DNA of 9,456 bases from Actinomycetes bacterium (lineage in GTDB: Bacteria; Actinomycetota; Actinomycetes; Propionibacteriales; Nocardioidaceae). Made by a program: the position numbers and the translations under genes. Location of the stretch: the NCBI GenBank assembly GCA_023415395.1, contig JAEZKN010000285.1:1-9456 (forward strand), given 5' to 3'. Below the pieces are notes generated by a model that saw only the letters and a list, made by a program, of their open reading frames with translations, ran no database searches and was not told the DNA's origin. Of this stretch, positions 1-8,834 are shown in pieces; positions within the stretch are counted from its first letter, which is position 1; the number at the start of each line of letters is the position of its first letter.

Positions 1-137
1 AGCGCGAGGCCCTGCTGCGCGCGCGCTTCGCGGCGGCGCACCCGCAGGTGCCCACCGCCGTCGTTCCCGCACTGCCGGGCGACGTGCACGACCTCGCCGG
101 CCTGCGCCGGGTCGGTCAGCTGCTCAGCGAGAGCTGA
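1..137 (+). CDS. C-terminal end of a probable ArsA/GET3-family ATPase (partial)
   Basis: The reading frame enters from the left edge (first full codon at base 3) and ends at TGA 135-137, giving the last 44 residues of a protein. The visible tail contains VVPALPGDVHDLAGLRRVG, which resembles, from memory, the C-terminus of the ArsA-like ATPases found beside whiB4/wblA in actinobacteria (Rv3680 in M. tuberculosis). No catalytic part such as the P-loop lies in the window, so the assignment rests on this short tail and on the neighbours whiB4 and ponA2. In that family the proteins are cytoplasmic ATPases linked to stress tolerance; that role is inferred here. The stop codon is one base from the convergent whiB4 stop. 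Any other C-terminus with a similar tail would look the same, so confidence is moderate. Confidence 0.55.
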   Translation, partial: REALLRARFAAAHPQVPTAVVPALPGDVHDLAGLRRVGQLLSES

Positions 138-138
138 G

Positions 139-435
139 TCAGACGGCGACGGTCTTGGCCGTCACCGACGCGCCCTGGTCGCGCGCGGTCTCCAGGACCG
201 AGCGCCACGAGGCGTTCGGGCGGCGGCGCAGCAGCGCACGGCGCTCCCGCTCCGTCATGCCACCCCAGACCCCCCACTCGATCTGGTTGTCCAGCGCCTC
301 CGCCAGGCACTCCGTGCGCACCGGACACCCGGCGCACAGCTGCTTGGCCTTGTTCTGCTCCGCACCACGCACGAACAGCTGGTCCGGGTGCGACTCGCGG
401 CAGGCAGCCGCAGGCGCCCAATCTTCAACCCACAT
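139..435 (-). CDS. whiB4: WhiB-family iron-sulfur regulator, WhiB4/WblA type
   Basis: The product is a 98-residue WhiB-like transcription factor that should bind a 4Fe-4S cluster and act in the cytoplasm as a redox- or NO-responsive regulator. With the start at 435, the four cluster cysteines are C12, C34, C37 and C43 (C-x21-C-x2-C-x5-C), followed by the G[VI]WGG turn at residues 55-59 and a basic stretch near 65-72 (RRALLRRR). The segment DPDQ/ELFVRGA..N.AK and the ALDN..E.GVWGGMTERERRALL region match the WhiB4 (M. tuberculosis) and WblA (Streptomyces) subgroup as I remember them. ATG 435 is chosen because GGGGA lies 6 bases upstream and the protein then begins MWVEDW, like WblA. An in-frame ATG at 450 and a longer frame to 543 lack a ribosome binding site. 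It is divergent from ponA2, the usual arrangement in this phylum. WblA represses development and antibiotic genes in Streptomyces and WhiB4 controls oxidative stress genes in mycobacteria; which applies here is unknown. Confidence 0.93.
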   Translation of the reverse strand: MWVEDWAPAAACRESHPDQLFVRGAEQNKAKQLCAGCPVRTECLAEALDNQIEWGVWGGMTERERRALLRRRPNASWRSVLETARDQGASVTAKTVAV

Positions 436-436
436 G

Positions 437-452
437 TGATGTCCCCACATCA
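437..452 (-). promoter_or_regulatory. whiB4 ribosome binding site inside a perfect inverted repeat
   Basis: On the coding strand TGATGT-GGGG-ACATCA ends one base before the whiB4 ATG. The two 6-base arms are exactly complementary and the GGGG of the Shine-Dalgarno sequence forms the four-base loop. It may be a small mRNA hairpin, a DNA operator, or chance. The arms contain only two G-C pairs each, so an RNA stem would be weak. The site decides the start at 435 over 450. Confidence 0.5.
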
Positions 453-595
453 GTCCGAGATAGGCGGCGTCCCCATGACGCCTACCCGGGATGAATCCCC
501 TCGGTAAAGAAGTTAAGGAACAGTTCAGGATCCGGGGAGACACATCCGGCCCAATCCGTATAGTCCGAAATGACTAGTTACTTCGTGCTACGGAT

Positions 596-624
596 ACGAC
601 GGGGTCGCGGTCCTCCCGTACCCT
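596..624 (+). promoter_or_regulatory. Candidate proximal ponA2 promoter, possibly leaderless
   Basis: TACCCT at 619-624 fits the actinobacterial -10 pattern TAnnnT and ends seven bases before the ponA2 ATG, the spacing expected when transcription begins at or next to the start codon. ACGACG at 596-601, 17 bp upstream, keeps the GAC core of a -35 element. The alternative reading is that GGAGG at 625-629 is a ribosome binding site, though it is only two bases from the ATG, which is closer than usual. Confidence 0.35.
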
Positions 625-631
625 GGAGGAC

Positions 632-3034
632 ATGTCTGAGCCGCGCAGCGACCGTCTGTCCGCCGGCCGCGTGGCGTCCCACCTCGGGGTCATGCTGGTC
701 GTCGCCGCCGTCATGGGCGTCGTCGTCGCCGGCCTCGCCATCCCCTTCGCCGGGGTGCTGGGCGTCGGCGCGCGCCAGGTGTCGGACGCGATGGACAACC
801 TGCCGGCCGCGCTCGAGACCGCCCCGCTGCCGCAGAAGACGACGATGCTGGACGCCGAGGGCAACACCATCGCCACGCTCTACGACGAGAACCGGGTCAA
901 CGTCTCGCTCGACCAGGTCTCCCGGACGATGGTCAAGGCCATCGTCGCGATCGAGGACTACCGCTTCTACGAGCACGGCGCGCTGGACCTCAAGGGCACC
1001 CTGCGCGCGTTCATCACCAACCAGGCCAACTCCGGCGTGGTGCAGGGCGGCTCGTCGATCACCCAGCAGATGGTCAAGATGACCCTCCAGTCGCAGGCCC
1101 GCACCAAGCAGGAGCGGGCCGAGGCCAGCGAGGACACCTACGCGCGCAAGCTCAAGGAGCTGCGCTACGCGATCGCCTTCGAGCAGCTGCACACCAAGGA
1201 CTGGATCCTCGAGCGCTACCTCAACATCGCCTACTTCGGCGACGGCACCTACGGCATCCAGTCGGCCGCCCGCCACTACTTCAACAAGAACGCCAAGCGG
1301 CTGAACCTCCGCGAGTCGGCGATGCTGGCCGGCCTGGTCCAGAACCCGACGAACTTCGACCCGACCAACTCGCCGGACAAGGCGCGCGAGCGCCGCAACG
1401 TCGTTCTCGACCGGATGGCGGAGCTCAACGTGATCACCCGCGAGAAGGCGGAGAAGACCAAGGAGATGAAGCTCGGCCTGCGCATCGTGCCGGCCAAGAA
1501 CGGCTGCCTCTACTCCAGCGCCCCCTTCTTCTGCGACTACGCGATCAACTGGCTCCTCACCGACCCGCAGCTCGGCGAGACCGTCGAGGAGCGGCGCAAG
1601 CTGCTCAAGTCCGGCGGCCTGACGATCCGCACGACGCTCAACGCGCGCTACCAGGAGGCGGCCGACGAGGCCGTGCGGACCAGCGTCTACAAGCAGGACC
1701 AGGCCGTGGGCGCGGTCGCCATGGTCGAGCCCGGCACCGGCCAGGTGCGCGCGCTGGCGCAGTCGCGCCCGATGGGCCGCAGCGAGGCCGCCGGCGAGAC
1801 CTACCTCAACTACACCGTCCCGACCCGGTACGGCGACTCCGCCGGCTTCCAGGCGGGCTCGACGTTCAAGGCCTTCGTGCTCGCCGCCGCCCTCGAGAAG
1901 GGCTTCCCGCTCTCCACCACCTTCAACGCGCCGATGTCGATGACCATCGACACCGCGGAGTTCGAGAACTGCCCGGGAGCCGGCAACTTCGTCGGCCCGT
2001 GGAACGTGTCGAGCTCGACGACCTCCGGCACGATGGACATGTACCGCGGCACCCAGGAGTCGGTGAACACCTACTACGCGCTCCTGGAGAAGGCCACCGG
2101 CGTCTGCGAGCCCTACAAGCTGGCCAAGAAGATGGGCGTCGACCTGACCTACCCCGAGGGCGACGCGACGCACCTGCCGGAGCGGGTCCCGACCTTCACC
2201 CTCGGCATCGCCGACGCCAGCCCCCTGGAGATGGCCGAGGCCTACGCGACCTTCGCGGCCCGCGGCCTGCACTGCGCCTCCTTCCCGGTCACCGAGATCG
2301 ACGACGCGAACGGCAGCCAGCTCAAGCGCTACGGCTCGAAGTGCACCCAGGTGCTCAAGCAGAACACCGCCGACTCGGTCAACGACGTGCTGCGCGGGGT
2401 CCAGGAGCCCGGTGGCTTCGGCTACGACAACGGTGGCACCGGCCTCCCGGTCGACTCCGCCGGCAAGACCGGCACGACCCAGGACGGCAAGTCGGTCTGG
2501 TACGTCGGCTACACCACCGACCTCGCCACCGCGGCGATGATCGCCGGCGCGAGCAAGGACGGCCAGCGGCCGATCCCGCTCGCGGGCCAGACCATCGGCG
2601 GCAACTACATCTACTCCGTGTCCGGCTCCGGCTTCGCCGGCCCAATGTGGGCCAAGGCCATGCAGGCCATCCAGGACACCTTCGACGGCGGCACGTTCGT
2701 CGCGCCGTCGGCCATCAGCGCCTCCGGCGAGTCGACGCAGATCCCGTCCACCTCCGGCATGTCGGTCCAGCAGGCCATCGAGACCCTCGAGGGCGCGGGC
2801 TTCCTCGCCATCGACGGCGGCACCGCCGCGTCCGGCAACACCGCCGGCACGGTCGCCTACACCTCGCCCTCGGGCGGCTCCTACGCCCCGGCCGGCTCGG
2901 TCATCACCGTCTACGAGTCCACCGGCGTGGCCCCGCCGCCTCCGCCCAGCAACAACGGCGGCGGCAACGGGGGCGGCCGCGGCAACGGCGGCGGGAACGG
3001 CGGCGGGAACGGTCCGCGCGGCGGCGGTCGCTGA
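632..3034 (+). CDS. ponA2: Bifunctional class A penicillin-binding protein, PonA2 type, with PASTA domain
   Basis: This 800-residue membrane-anchored enzyme polymerises lipid II glycan strands and cross-links the peptides of peptidoglycan outside the membrane. After a short cytoplasmic N-terminus, one membrane helix spans about 21-44. The GT51 transglycosylase domain (about 70-250) shows EDYRFYEH at 108-115 with catalytic Glu108, GGSSITQQ at 139-146, RKLKE at 172-176 and the ILERYLNIAYFG region at 192-203. The transpeptidase domain (about 355-640) has the SxxK nucleophile S410-T-F-K413, SVN at 477-479 and KTG at 612-614, so all catalytic motifs are intact. One PASTA domain follows at about 703-763, then a PPPPP stretch and a Gly/Asn-rich tail. 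Six cysteines, all in the exported part, may form disulfides. ATG 632 precedes the helix by the length usual in relatives. Position next to whiB4 and upstream of the metallophosphoesterase matches PonA2 loci. Confidence 0.95.
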   Translation: MSEPRSDRLSAGRVASHLGVMLVVAAVMGVVVAGLAIPFAGVLGVGARQVSDAMDNLPAALETAPLPQKTTMLDAEGNTIATLYDENRVNVSLDQVSRTMVKAIVAIEDYRFYEHGALDLKGTLRAFITNQANSGVVQGGSSITQQMVKMTLQSQARTKQERAEASEDTYARKLKELRYAIAFEQLHTKDWILERYLNIAYFGDGTYGIQSAARHYFNKNAKRLNLRESAMLAGLVQNPTNFDPTNSPDKARERRNVVLDRMAELNVITREKAEKTKEMKLGLRIVPAKNGCLYSSAPFFCDYAINWLLTDPQLGETVEERRKLLKSGGLTIRTTLNARYQEAADEAVRTSVYKQDQAVGAVAMVEPGTGQVRALAQSRPMGRSEAAGETYLNYTVPTRYGDSAGFQAGSTFKAFVLAAALEKGFPLSTTFNAPMSMTIDTAEFENCPGAGNFVGPWNVSSSTTSGTMDMYRGTQESVNTYYALLEKATGVCEPYKLAKKMGVDLTYPEGDATHLPERVPTFTLGIADASPLEMAEAYATFAARGLHCASFPVTEIDDANGSQLKRYGSKCTQVLKQNTADSVNDVLRGVQEPGGFGYDNGGTGLPVDSAGKTGTTQDGKSVWYVGYTTDLATAAMIAGASKDGQRPIPLAGQTIGGNYIYSVSGSGFAGPMWAKAMQAIQDTFDGGTFVAPSAISASGESTQIPSTSGMSVQQAIETLEGAGFLAIDGGTAASGNTAGTVAYTSPSGGSYAPAGSVITVYESTGVAPPPPPSNNGGGNGGGRGNGGGNGGGNGPRGGGR
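2951..3012 (+). repeat. Gly-Gly-Gly-Asn coding repeat in the ponA2 tail
   Basis: The ponA2 C-terminus (residues 774-794) repeats a 12-base unit encoding Gly-Gly-Gly-Asn, with Arg interruptions. The last two copies (GGCGGCGGGAAC) are identical in sequence, consistent with recent tandem duplication. The peptide should be a flexible extracellular extension after the PASTA domain. Confidence 0.7.
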
Positions 3035-3045
3035 CCGTCTCGCCG

Positions 3046-3064
3046 GGAGCGGTCCCGCCGCTCC
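3046..3064. terminator. Bidirectional hairpin between convergent ponA2 and the yqeY-like gene
   Basis: GGAGCGG-TCCCG-CCGCTCC is a perfect 7-bp GC-rich stem with a 5-base loop. It lies wholly within the 30-bp gap between the ponA2 stop (3032-3034) and the convergent yqeY-like stop (3065-3067), beginning 11 bases after the first and abutting the second. There is no T-run on either side, which is common for candidate terminators in high-GC actinobacteria, so termination is inferred from position and stem. Confidence 0.55.
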
Positions 3065-3526
3065 TCAGGAACCCAGCTGGCGGCGTACCTCCGCGGCAAC
3101 GGCGCCACCGTCGGCCCGGCCCTTGACCTGGGGCGAGACGACGCCCATCACCTTGCCCATGGCCTTCATGCCCTCGCCGGCCGCGCCCGTCTGCTCGATC
3201 GCGGCGCTGACGATGCCGGCGACCTCCTCCGCACTGAGCTGGGCGGGGAGGTAGTCGGCCAGGACCGCGGCCTCCGCGGTCTCCTTCTCGGCCATCTCGG
3301 CGCGGCCGCCCTCGGCGAACGCGGTCGCGGCCTCGCGGCGCTTCTTGGCCTCGGTGGACAGCACGGAGATCACGTCGTCGTCGGTGAGCTCCTTGGCCTC
3401 CTTGCCGGCGACCTCGGCGTTGGTGATCGCGGTGAGCACCATGCGCAGCGTCGAGGAGCGCACCTCGTCGCGCGCCTTGATGGCGGTCGTGAGGTCGGCA
3501 CGGAGACGGTCCTTGAGGGCACTCAT
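3065..3526 (-). CDS. GatB/YqeY domain-containing protein
   Basis: The product is a 153-residue, probably cytoplasmic protein of the GatB/YqeY family, whose stand-alone members resemble the tail domain of the GatB subunit of Asp/Glu-tRNA amidotransferase; their exact role is not established. Visible family marks are the N-terminal LKDRLRADLTTAIKARDE segment, a charged helical middle, YLPAQLS at 92-98, and a C-terminal GKVMG at 124-128 followed by VKGRADG. The length matches the usual 145-155 residues. ATG 3526 is chosen over an in-frame ATG at 3535 because the protein then begins MSALKDRL as in relatives and GAGG lies just upstream. The gene is convergent with ponA2 and divergent from the metallophosphoesterase. 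A related gene, Rv3688c, lies in the same general region in M. tuberculosis. Confidence 0.92.
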   Translation of the reverse strand: MSALKDRLRADLTTAIKARDEVRSSTLRMVLTAITNAEVAGKEAKELTDDDVISVLSTEAKKRREAATAFAEGGRAEMAEKETAEAAVLADYLPAQLSAEEVAGIVSAAIEQTGAAGEGMKAMGKVMGVVSPQVKGRADGGAVAAEVRRQLGS

Positions 3527-3552
3527 GAACCTCATTGTGGCAGCCTTGCCGC
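3527..3552. promoter_or_regulatory. 26-bp divergent control region with two candidate -10 elements
   Basis: Only 26 bp separate the divergent starts at 3526 (-) and 3553 (+). On the minus strand CACAAT (3534-3539) ends seven bases before the yqeY-like ATG; on the plus strand CAGCCT (3541-3546) ends six bases before the metallophosphoesterase GTG. Both loosely fit a leaderless arrangement, with -35 regions necessarily inside the opposite gene. I see no convincing -35 for either, so the call is tentative. Confidence 0.35.
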
Positions 3553-4479
3553 GTGACCCTCCCCGCCGTCCTCGGCCGCCTCGCGCTCGGCGCCACCGCC
3601 GCTGCCGCCGGTCTCACGGCGTACGCGATGGCGGAGGCGCGGGCCTACACCCTGCGCCGGGTGACGGTGCCGGTGCTGCCGCCCGGGAGCCCGGACCTGC
3701 GGGTGCTCCACCTCAGCGACGTGCACCTCACCCCCGGCCAGCACCGCAAGCAGGCGTGGCTGCGCCAGCTGGCCCGCCTGAAGCCCGACCTCGTGGTCGA
3801 CACCGGCGACAACCTCGCGCACCGCGACTCCGTGCCGGTGCTGGTCGACTGCCTCGGCGACCTCCTCGACGTCCCGGGGGTCTTCGTCCTCGGCTCCAAC
3901 GACTACTTCGAGCCGACCCTGCGCAACCCGTTCAAGTACCTGCTGCCCGACGACGGGAAGCGGCACACCGACGTCCCCGAGCTGCCGTGGCGCGCGCTGC
4001 GCTCCGAGCTCACCGGCGGGGGCTGGACCGACCTGACCAACACCCGGGCCACCGTGGAGGTGCGCGGCCTGCGCATCGCCTTCGCCGGCGTCGACGACCC
4101 CCACCTCGGCTACGACCGCCTCGACGAGGTGGAGGGGCCGGCCGACCCGGACGCCGACCTGCGGCTCGGCGTCGCCCACGCGCCGTACCTGCGGGTGCTG
4201 GACCGCTTCGCCTTCGACGGGTACGACGCGGTGCTGGCCGGCCACACGCACGGCGGCCAGGTGTGCCTGCCGGGGGTCGGGGCGCTCACCACCAACTGCG
4301 ACCTCGAGCCCGCCCGCGCCAGGGGCCTGCACCGCCATCCGGCCACCTCGCGCCCCGGCGACCCGGCCTCGTCGTGGCTGCACGTCTCGGCCGGGCTGGG
4401 CACCAGCCCGTTCGCGCGGATCCGCGTCGCCTGCCGACCCGAAGCGACCCTGCTCACCCTGGTCCCGACCGAACCCTGA
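3553..4479 (+). CDS. Membrane-anchored metallophosphoesterase
   Basis: This 308-residue protein belongs to the calcineurin-like metallophosphoesterase superfamily (the group that includes YkuE and M. tuberculosis Rv3683) and should hydrolyse a phosphate ester with a two-metal centre; its substrate is unknown. A hydrophobic N-terminal segment (about 5-26) suggests a signal anchor. Metal-site motifs are in order: D56-x-H58 (SDVHL), G85-D86-N87, GSND at 114-117, H209 (VAHAPY) and GHTH at 230-233 with H231 and H233. The third motif is GSND where GNH(D/E) is usual, so the histidine is missing; I recall the same variant in relatives next to ponA2. GTG 3553 is chosen because the next upstream in-frame option (TTG 3535) adds residues not seen in relatives; neither has a clear ribosome binding site. 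Its place downstream of ponA2 suggests, without proof, an envelope role. Confidence 0.88.
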   Translation: MTLPAVLGRLALGATAAAAGLTAYAMAEARAYTLRRVTVPVLPPGSPDLRVLHLSDVHLTPGQHRKQAWLRQLARLKPDLVVDTGDNLAHRDSVPVLVDCLGDLLDVPGVFVLGSNDYFEPTLRNPFKYLLPDDGKRHTDVPELPWRALRSELTGGGWTDLTNTRATVEVRGLRIAFAGVDDPHLGYDRLDEVEGPADPDADLRLGVAHAPYLRVLDRFAFDGYDAVLAGHTHGGQVCLPGVGALTTNCDLEPARARGLHRHPATSRPGDPASSWLHVSAGLGTSPFARIRVACRPEATLLTLVPTEP

Positions 4480-4494
4480 ACCGATTTCGGGACG

Positions 4495-4509
4495 CCCGAG
4501 GTGCTCGGG
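4495..4509 (+). terminator. Small hairpin after the metallophosphoesterase gene
   Basis: CCCGAG-GTG-CTCGGG forms a perfect 6-bp stem with a 3-base loop, 15 bases after the metallophosphoesterase stop, followed by TATGGTTT. It could end transcription of the upstream gene. It also lies directly before the candidate tRNA -10 element, so it may instead be part of that promoter. Confidence 0.35.
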
Positions 4510-4515
4510 TATGGT
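4510..4515 (+). promoter_or_regulatory. Candidate -10 element of the tRNA-Pro gene
   Basis: TATGGT matches TAnnnT and ends 28 bases before the mature tRNA 5' end, leaving a leader of about 20 bases for RNase P to remove. The best -35 I can offer is TTCGGG at 4486-4491 with an 18-bp spacer, which is weak. Confidence 0.4.
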
Positions 4516-4543
4516 TTCCCACGGCTCGCCCCGGTGAGCCGAT

Positions 4544-4617
<74 letters not shown>

Positions 4618-4623
4618 CCGATG

Positions 4624-4655
4624 CAGGGCTCGGATCCACGCGGATCCGGGCCCTG
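4624..4655 (+). terminator. Strong stem-loop terminator of the tRNA-Pro transcript
   Basis: A 14-bp stem, CAGGGCTCGGATCC (4624-4637) with GGATCCGGGCCCTG (4642-4655), closes a four-base loop ACGC. The only imperfection is one T-G pair (4630-4649). A short TTT follows at 4661-4663. It begins seven bases after the tRNA and ends 39 bases before the next gene, the position expected for an intrinsic terminator. Confidence 0.82.
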
Positions 4656-4682
4656 TGCCGTTTCCGGACCCACCGGAGGTGG

Positions 4683-4688
4683 CACACT
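4683..4688 (+). promoter_or_regulatory. Candidate -10 element for the membrane protein at 4695
   Basis: CACACT ends six bases before ATG 4695. The only Shine-Dalgarno-like sequence, GGAGGT at 4675-4680, is 14 bases from the ATG, too far for normal use, and no in-frame start lies nearer. A leaderless transcript from this hexamer fits better. TTTCCG at 4661-4666 is a poor -35. Confidence 0.35.
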
Positions 4689-4694
4689 GCCGTC

Positions 4695-5303
4695 ATGGCG
4701 GAGCCCGAGAAGGAACAGCCGTCGCTCGAGCTGCCCAAGCTCGGCCTGCGCCGGCGCCGGCAGCGCCCCCCGACGGAGGCGCCGCCCGCCGAGGAGACCG
4801 TCGTCCACGAGCCTGCCGTCGAGGAGACCGGGCCGCTGCTCGTCGAGGAGCCGGAGCCGGCACCCTCGCCCGCTCCGAAGCCGAGGCGCGAGCCGCGCCC
4901 GCCCCGGGTCCGCACCGAGCGCGGCCCGGGCGGGGTGCTCGCCGCCGCGGTCACCGGCGTCGTGGTCGGGCTCGGCATCTGCGGACTGACCTGGGCGTCG
5001 TTGCGCTCGTGCGAGGGCGTCCAGGGCACCTCGTCGTGCGGCGACGCGGGCTACCCGCTGCTCGGCCTGATGCTGGCCGTGATGGTCGTCGTCGGCTGGT
5101 TGTTGCTGCGCCTGCTCCGGGTGGCCGACCCCGCCACGACCAGCTTCCTCGCCGTCGGCCTGGCCATGGTCGTGGCGCTGCTCGTGCTCGTCGACCACCT
5201 CATGGACCGCGCCATGGTCGTGGTGATCCCGCTGCTGTGCGCGGCGACCTACGCCGCCGCGCACTGGGTGACCTCGACCTTCGTCGAGGCCCCAGGCGAC
5301 TGA
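4695..5303 (+). CDS. Unrecognised four-helix membrane protein with Pro/Glu-rich cytoplasmic N-terminus
   Basis: I do not recognise a named family for this 202-residue protein. Residues 1-79 are hydrophilic and likely disordered, rich in Pro, Glu and Arg (RRRRQRPP at 19-26, EEPEPAPSPAPKP at 51-63). Four hydrophobic segments follow at about 80-103, 119-142, 148-167 and 171-190. Arg-rich flanks at the N-terminus and after helix 2 put both ends in the cytoplasm by the positive-inside rule. The loop between helices 1 and 2 would then be outside and holds C106 and C115, a possible disulfide. There is no signal peptide, enzymatic motif or known domain visible to me. Codon use and GC match the neighbours, so there is no sign of recent transfer. 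It lies alone between the tRNA terminator and the convergent asd stop, seven bases away, so context says little about its job. Confidence 0.82.
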   Translation: MAEPEKEQPSLELPKLGLRRRRQRPPTEAPPAEETVVHEPAVEETGPLLVEEPEPAPSPAPKPRREPRPPRVRTERGPGGVLAAAVTGVVVGLGICGLTWASLRSCEGVQGTSSCGDAGYPLLGLMLAVMVVVGWLLLRLLRVADPATTSFLAVGLAMVVALLVLVDHLMDRAMVVVIPLLCAATYAAAHWVTSTFVEAPGD

Positions 5304-5310
5304 CGGGTGA

Positions 5311-8825
<3,515 letters not shown>

Positions 8826-8834
8826 GTTGCGGTC

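Larger units (their letters stand above)
436..631. other. whiB4-ponA2 divergent intergenic region
   Basis: These 196 bp separate two divergent genes and should hold both promoters; I see no gene in them. The stretch is more AT-rich than its surroundings, especially 500-525 and 555-596. Visible elements are a TATAGT hexamer at 559-564 (+) with GAGACA at 537-542 (16-bp spacer), a TACCCT hexamer at 619-624 (+), a TAACTT hexamer at 510-515 on the minus strand that could serve whiB4 with a leader of about 70 bases, and a short inverted repeat GGGAT-GA-ATCCC at 488-499. Only the hexamer matches support these promoter assignments. Confidence 0.5.

Noticed and set aside
518..526. GAAC-A-GTTC dyad as a LexA/SOS box
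   Set aside because: Actinobacterial LexA boxes have four bases between GAAC and GTTC. Here there is one, and the neighbours are not SOS genes.
517..541. GGAAC at 517-521 as an ECF sigma factor -35 for ponA2
   Set aside because: No matching -10 (CGTC, GTT or TCT type) is found at the required spacing.
451..543. N-terminal extension of WhiB4 up to an in-frame start at 543
   Set aside because: No ribosome binding site, no resemblance to WhiB N-termini, and AT-richer intergenic composition. The start at 435 has GGGGA at correct spacing.
578..2272. Long open frame on the minus strand across ponA2
   Set aside because: High-GC third positions keep the antisense frame open. The plus frame has every class A PBP motif and the antisense product has no recognisable domain.
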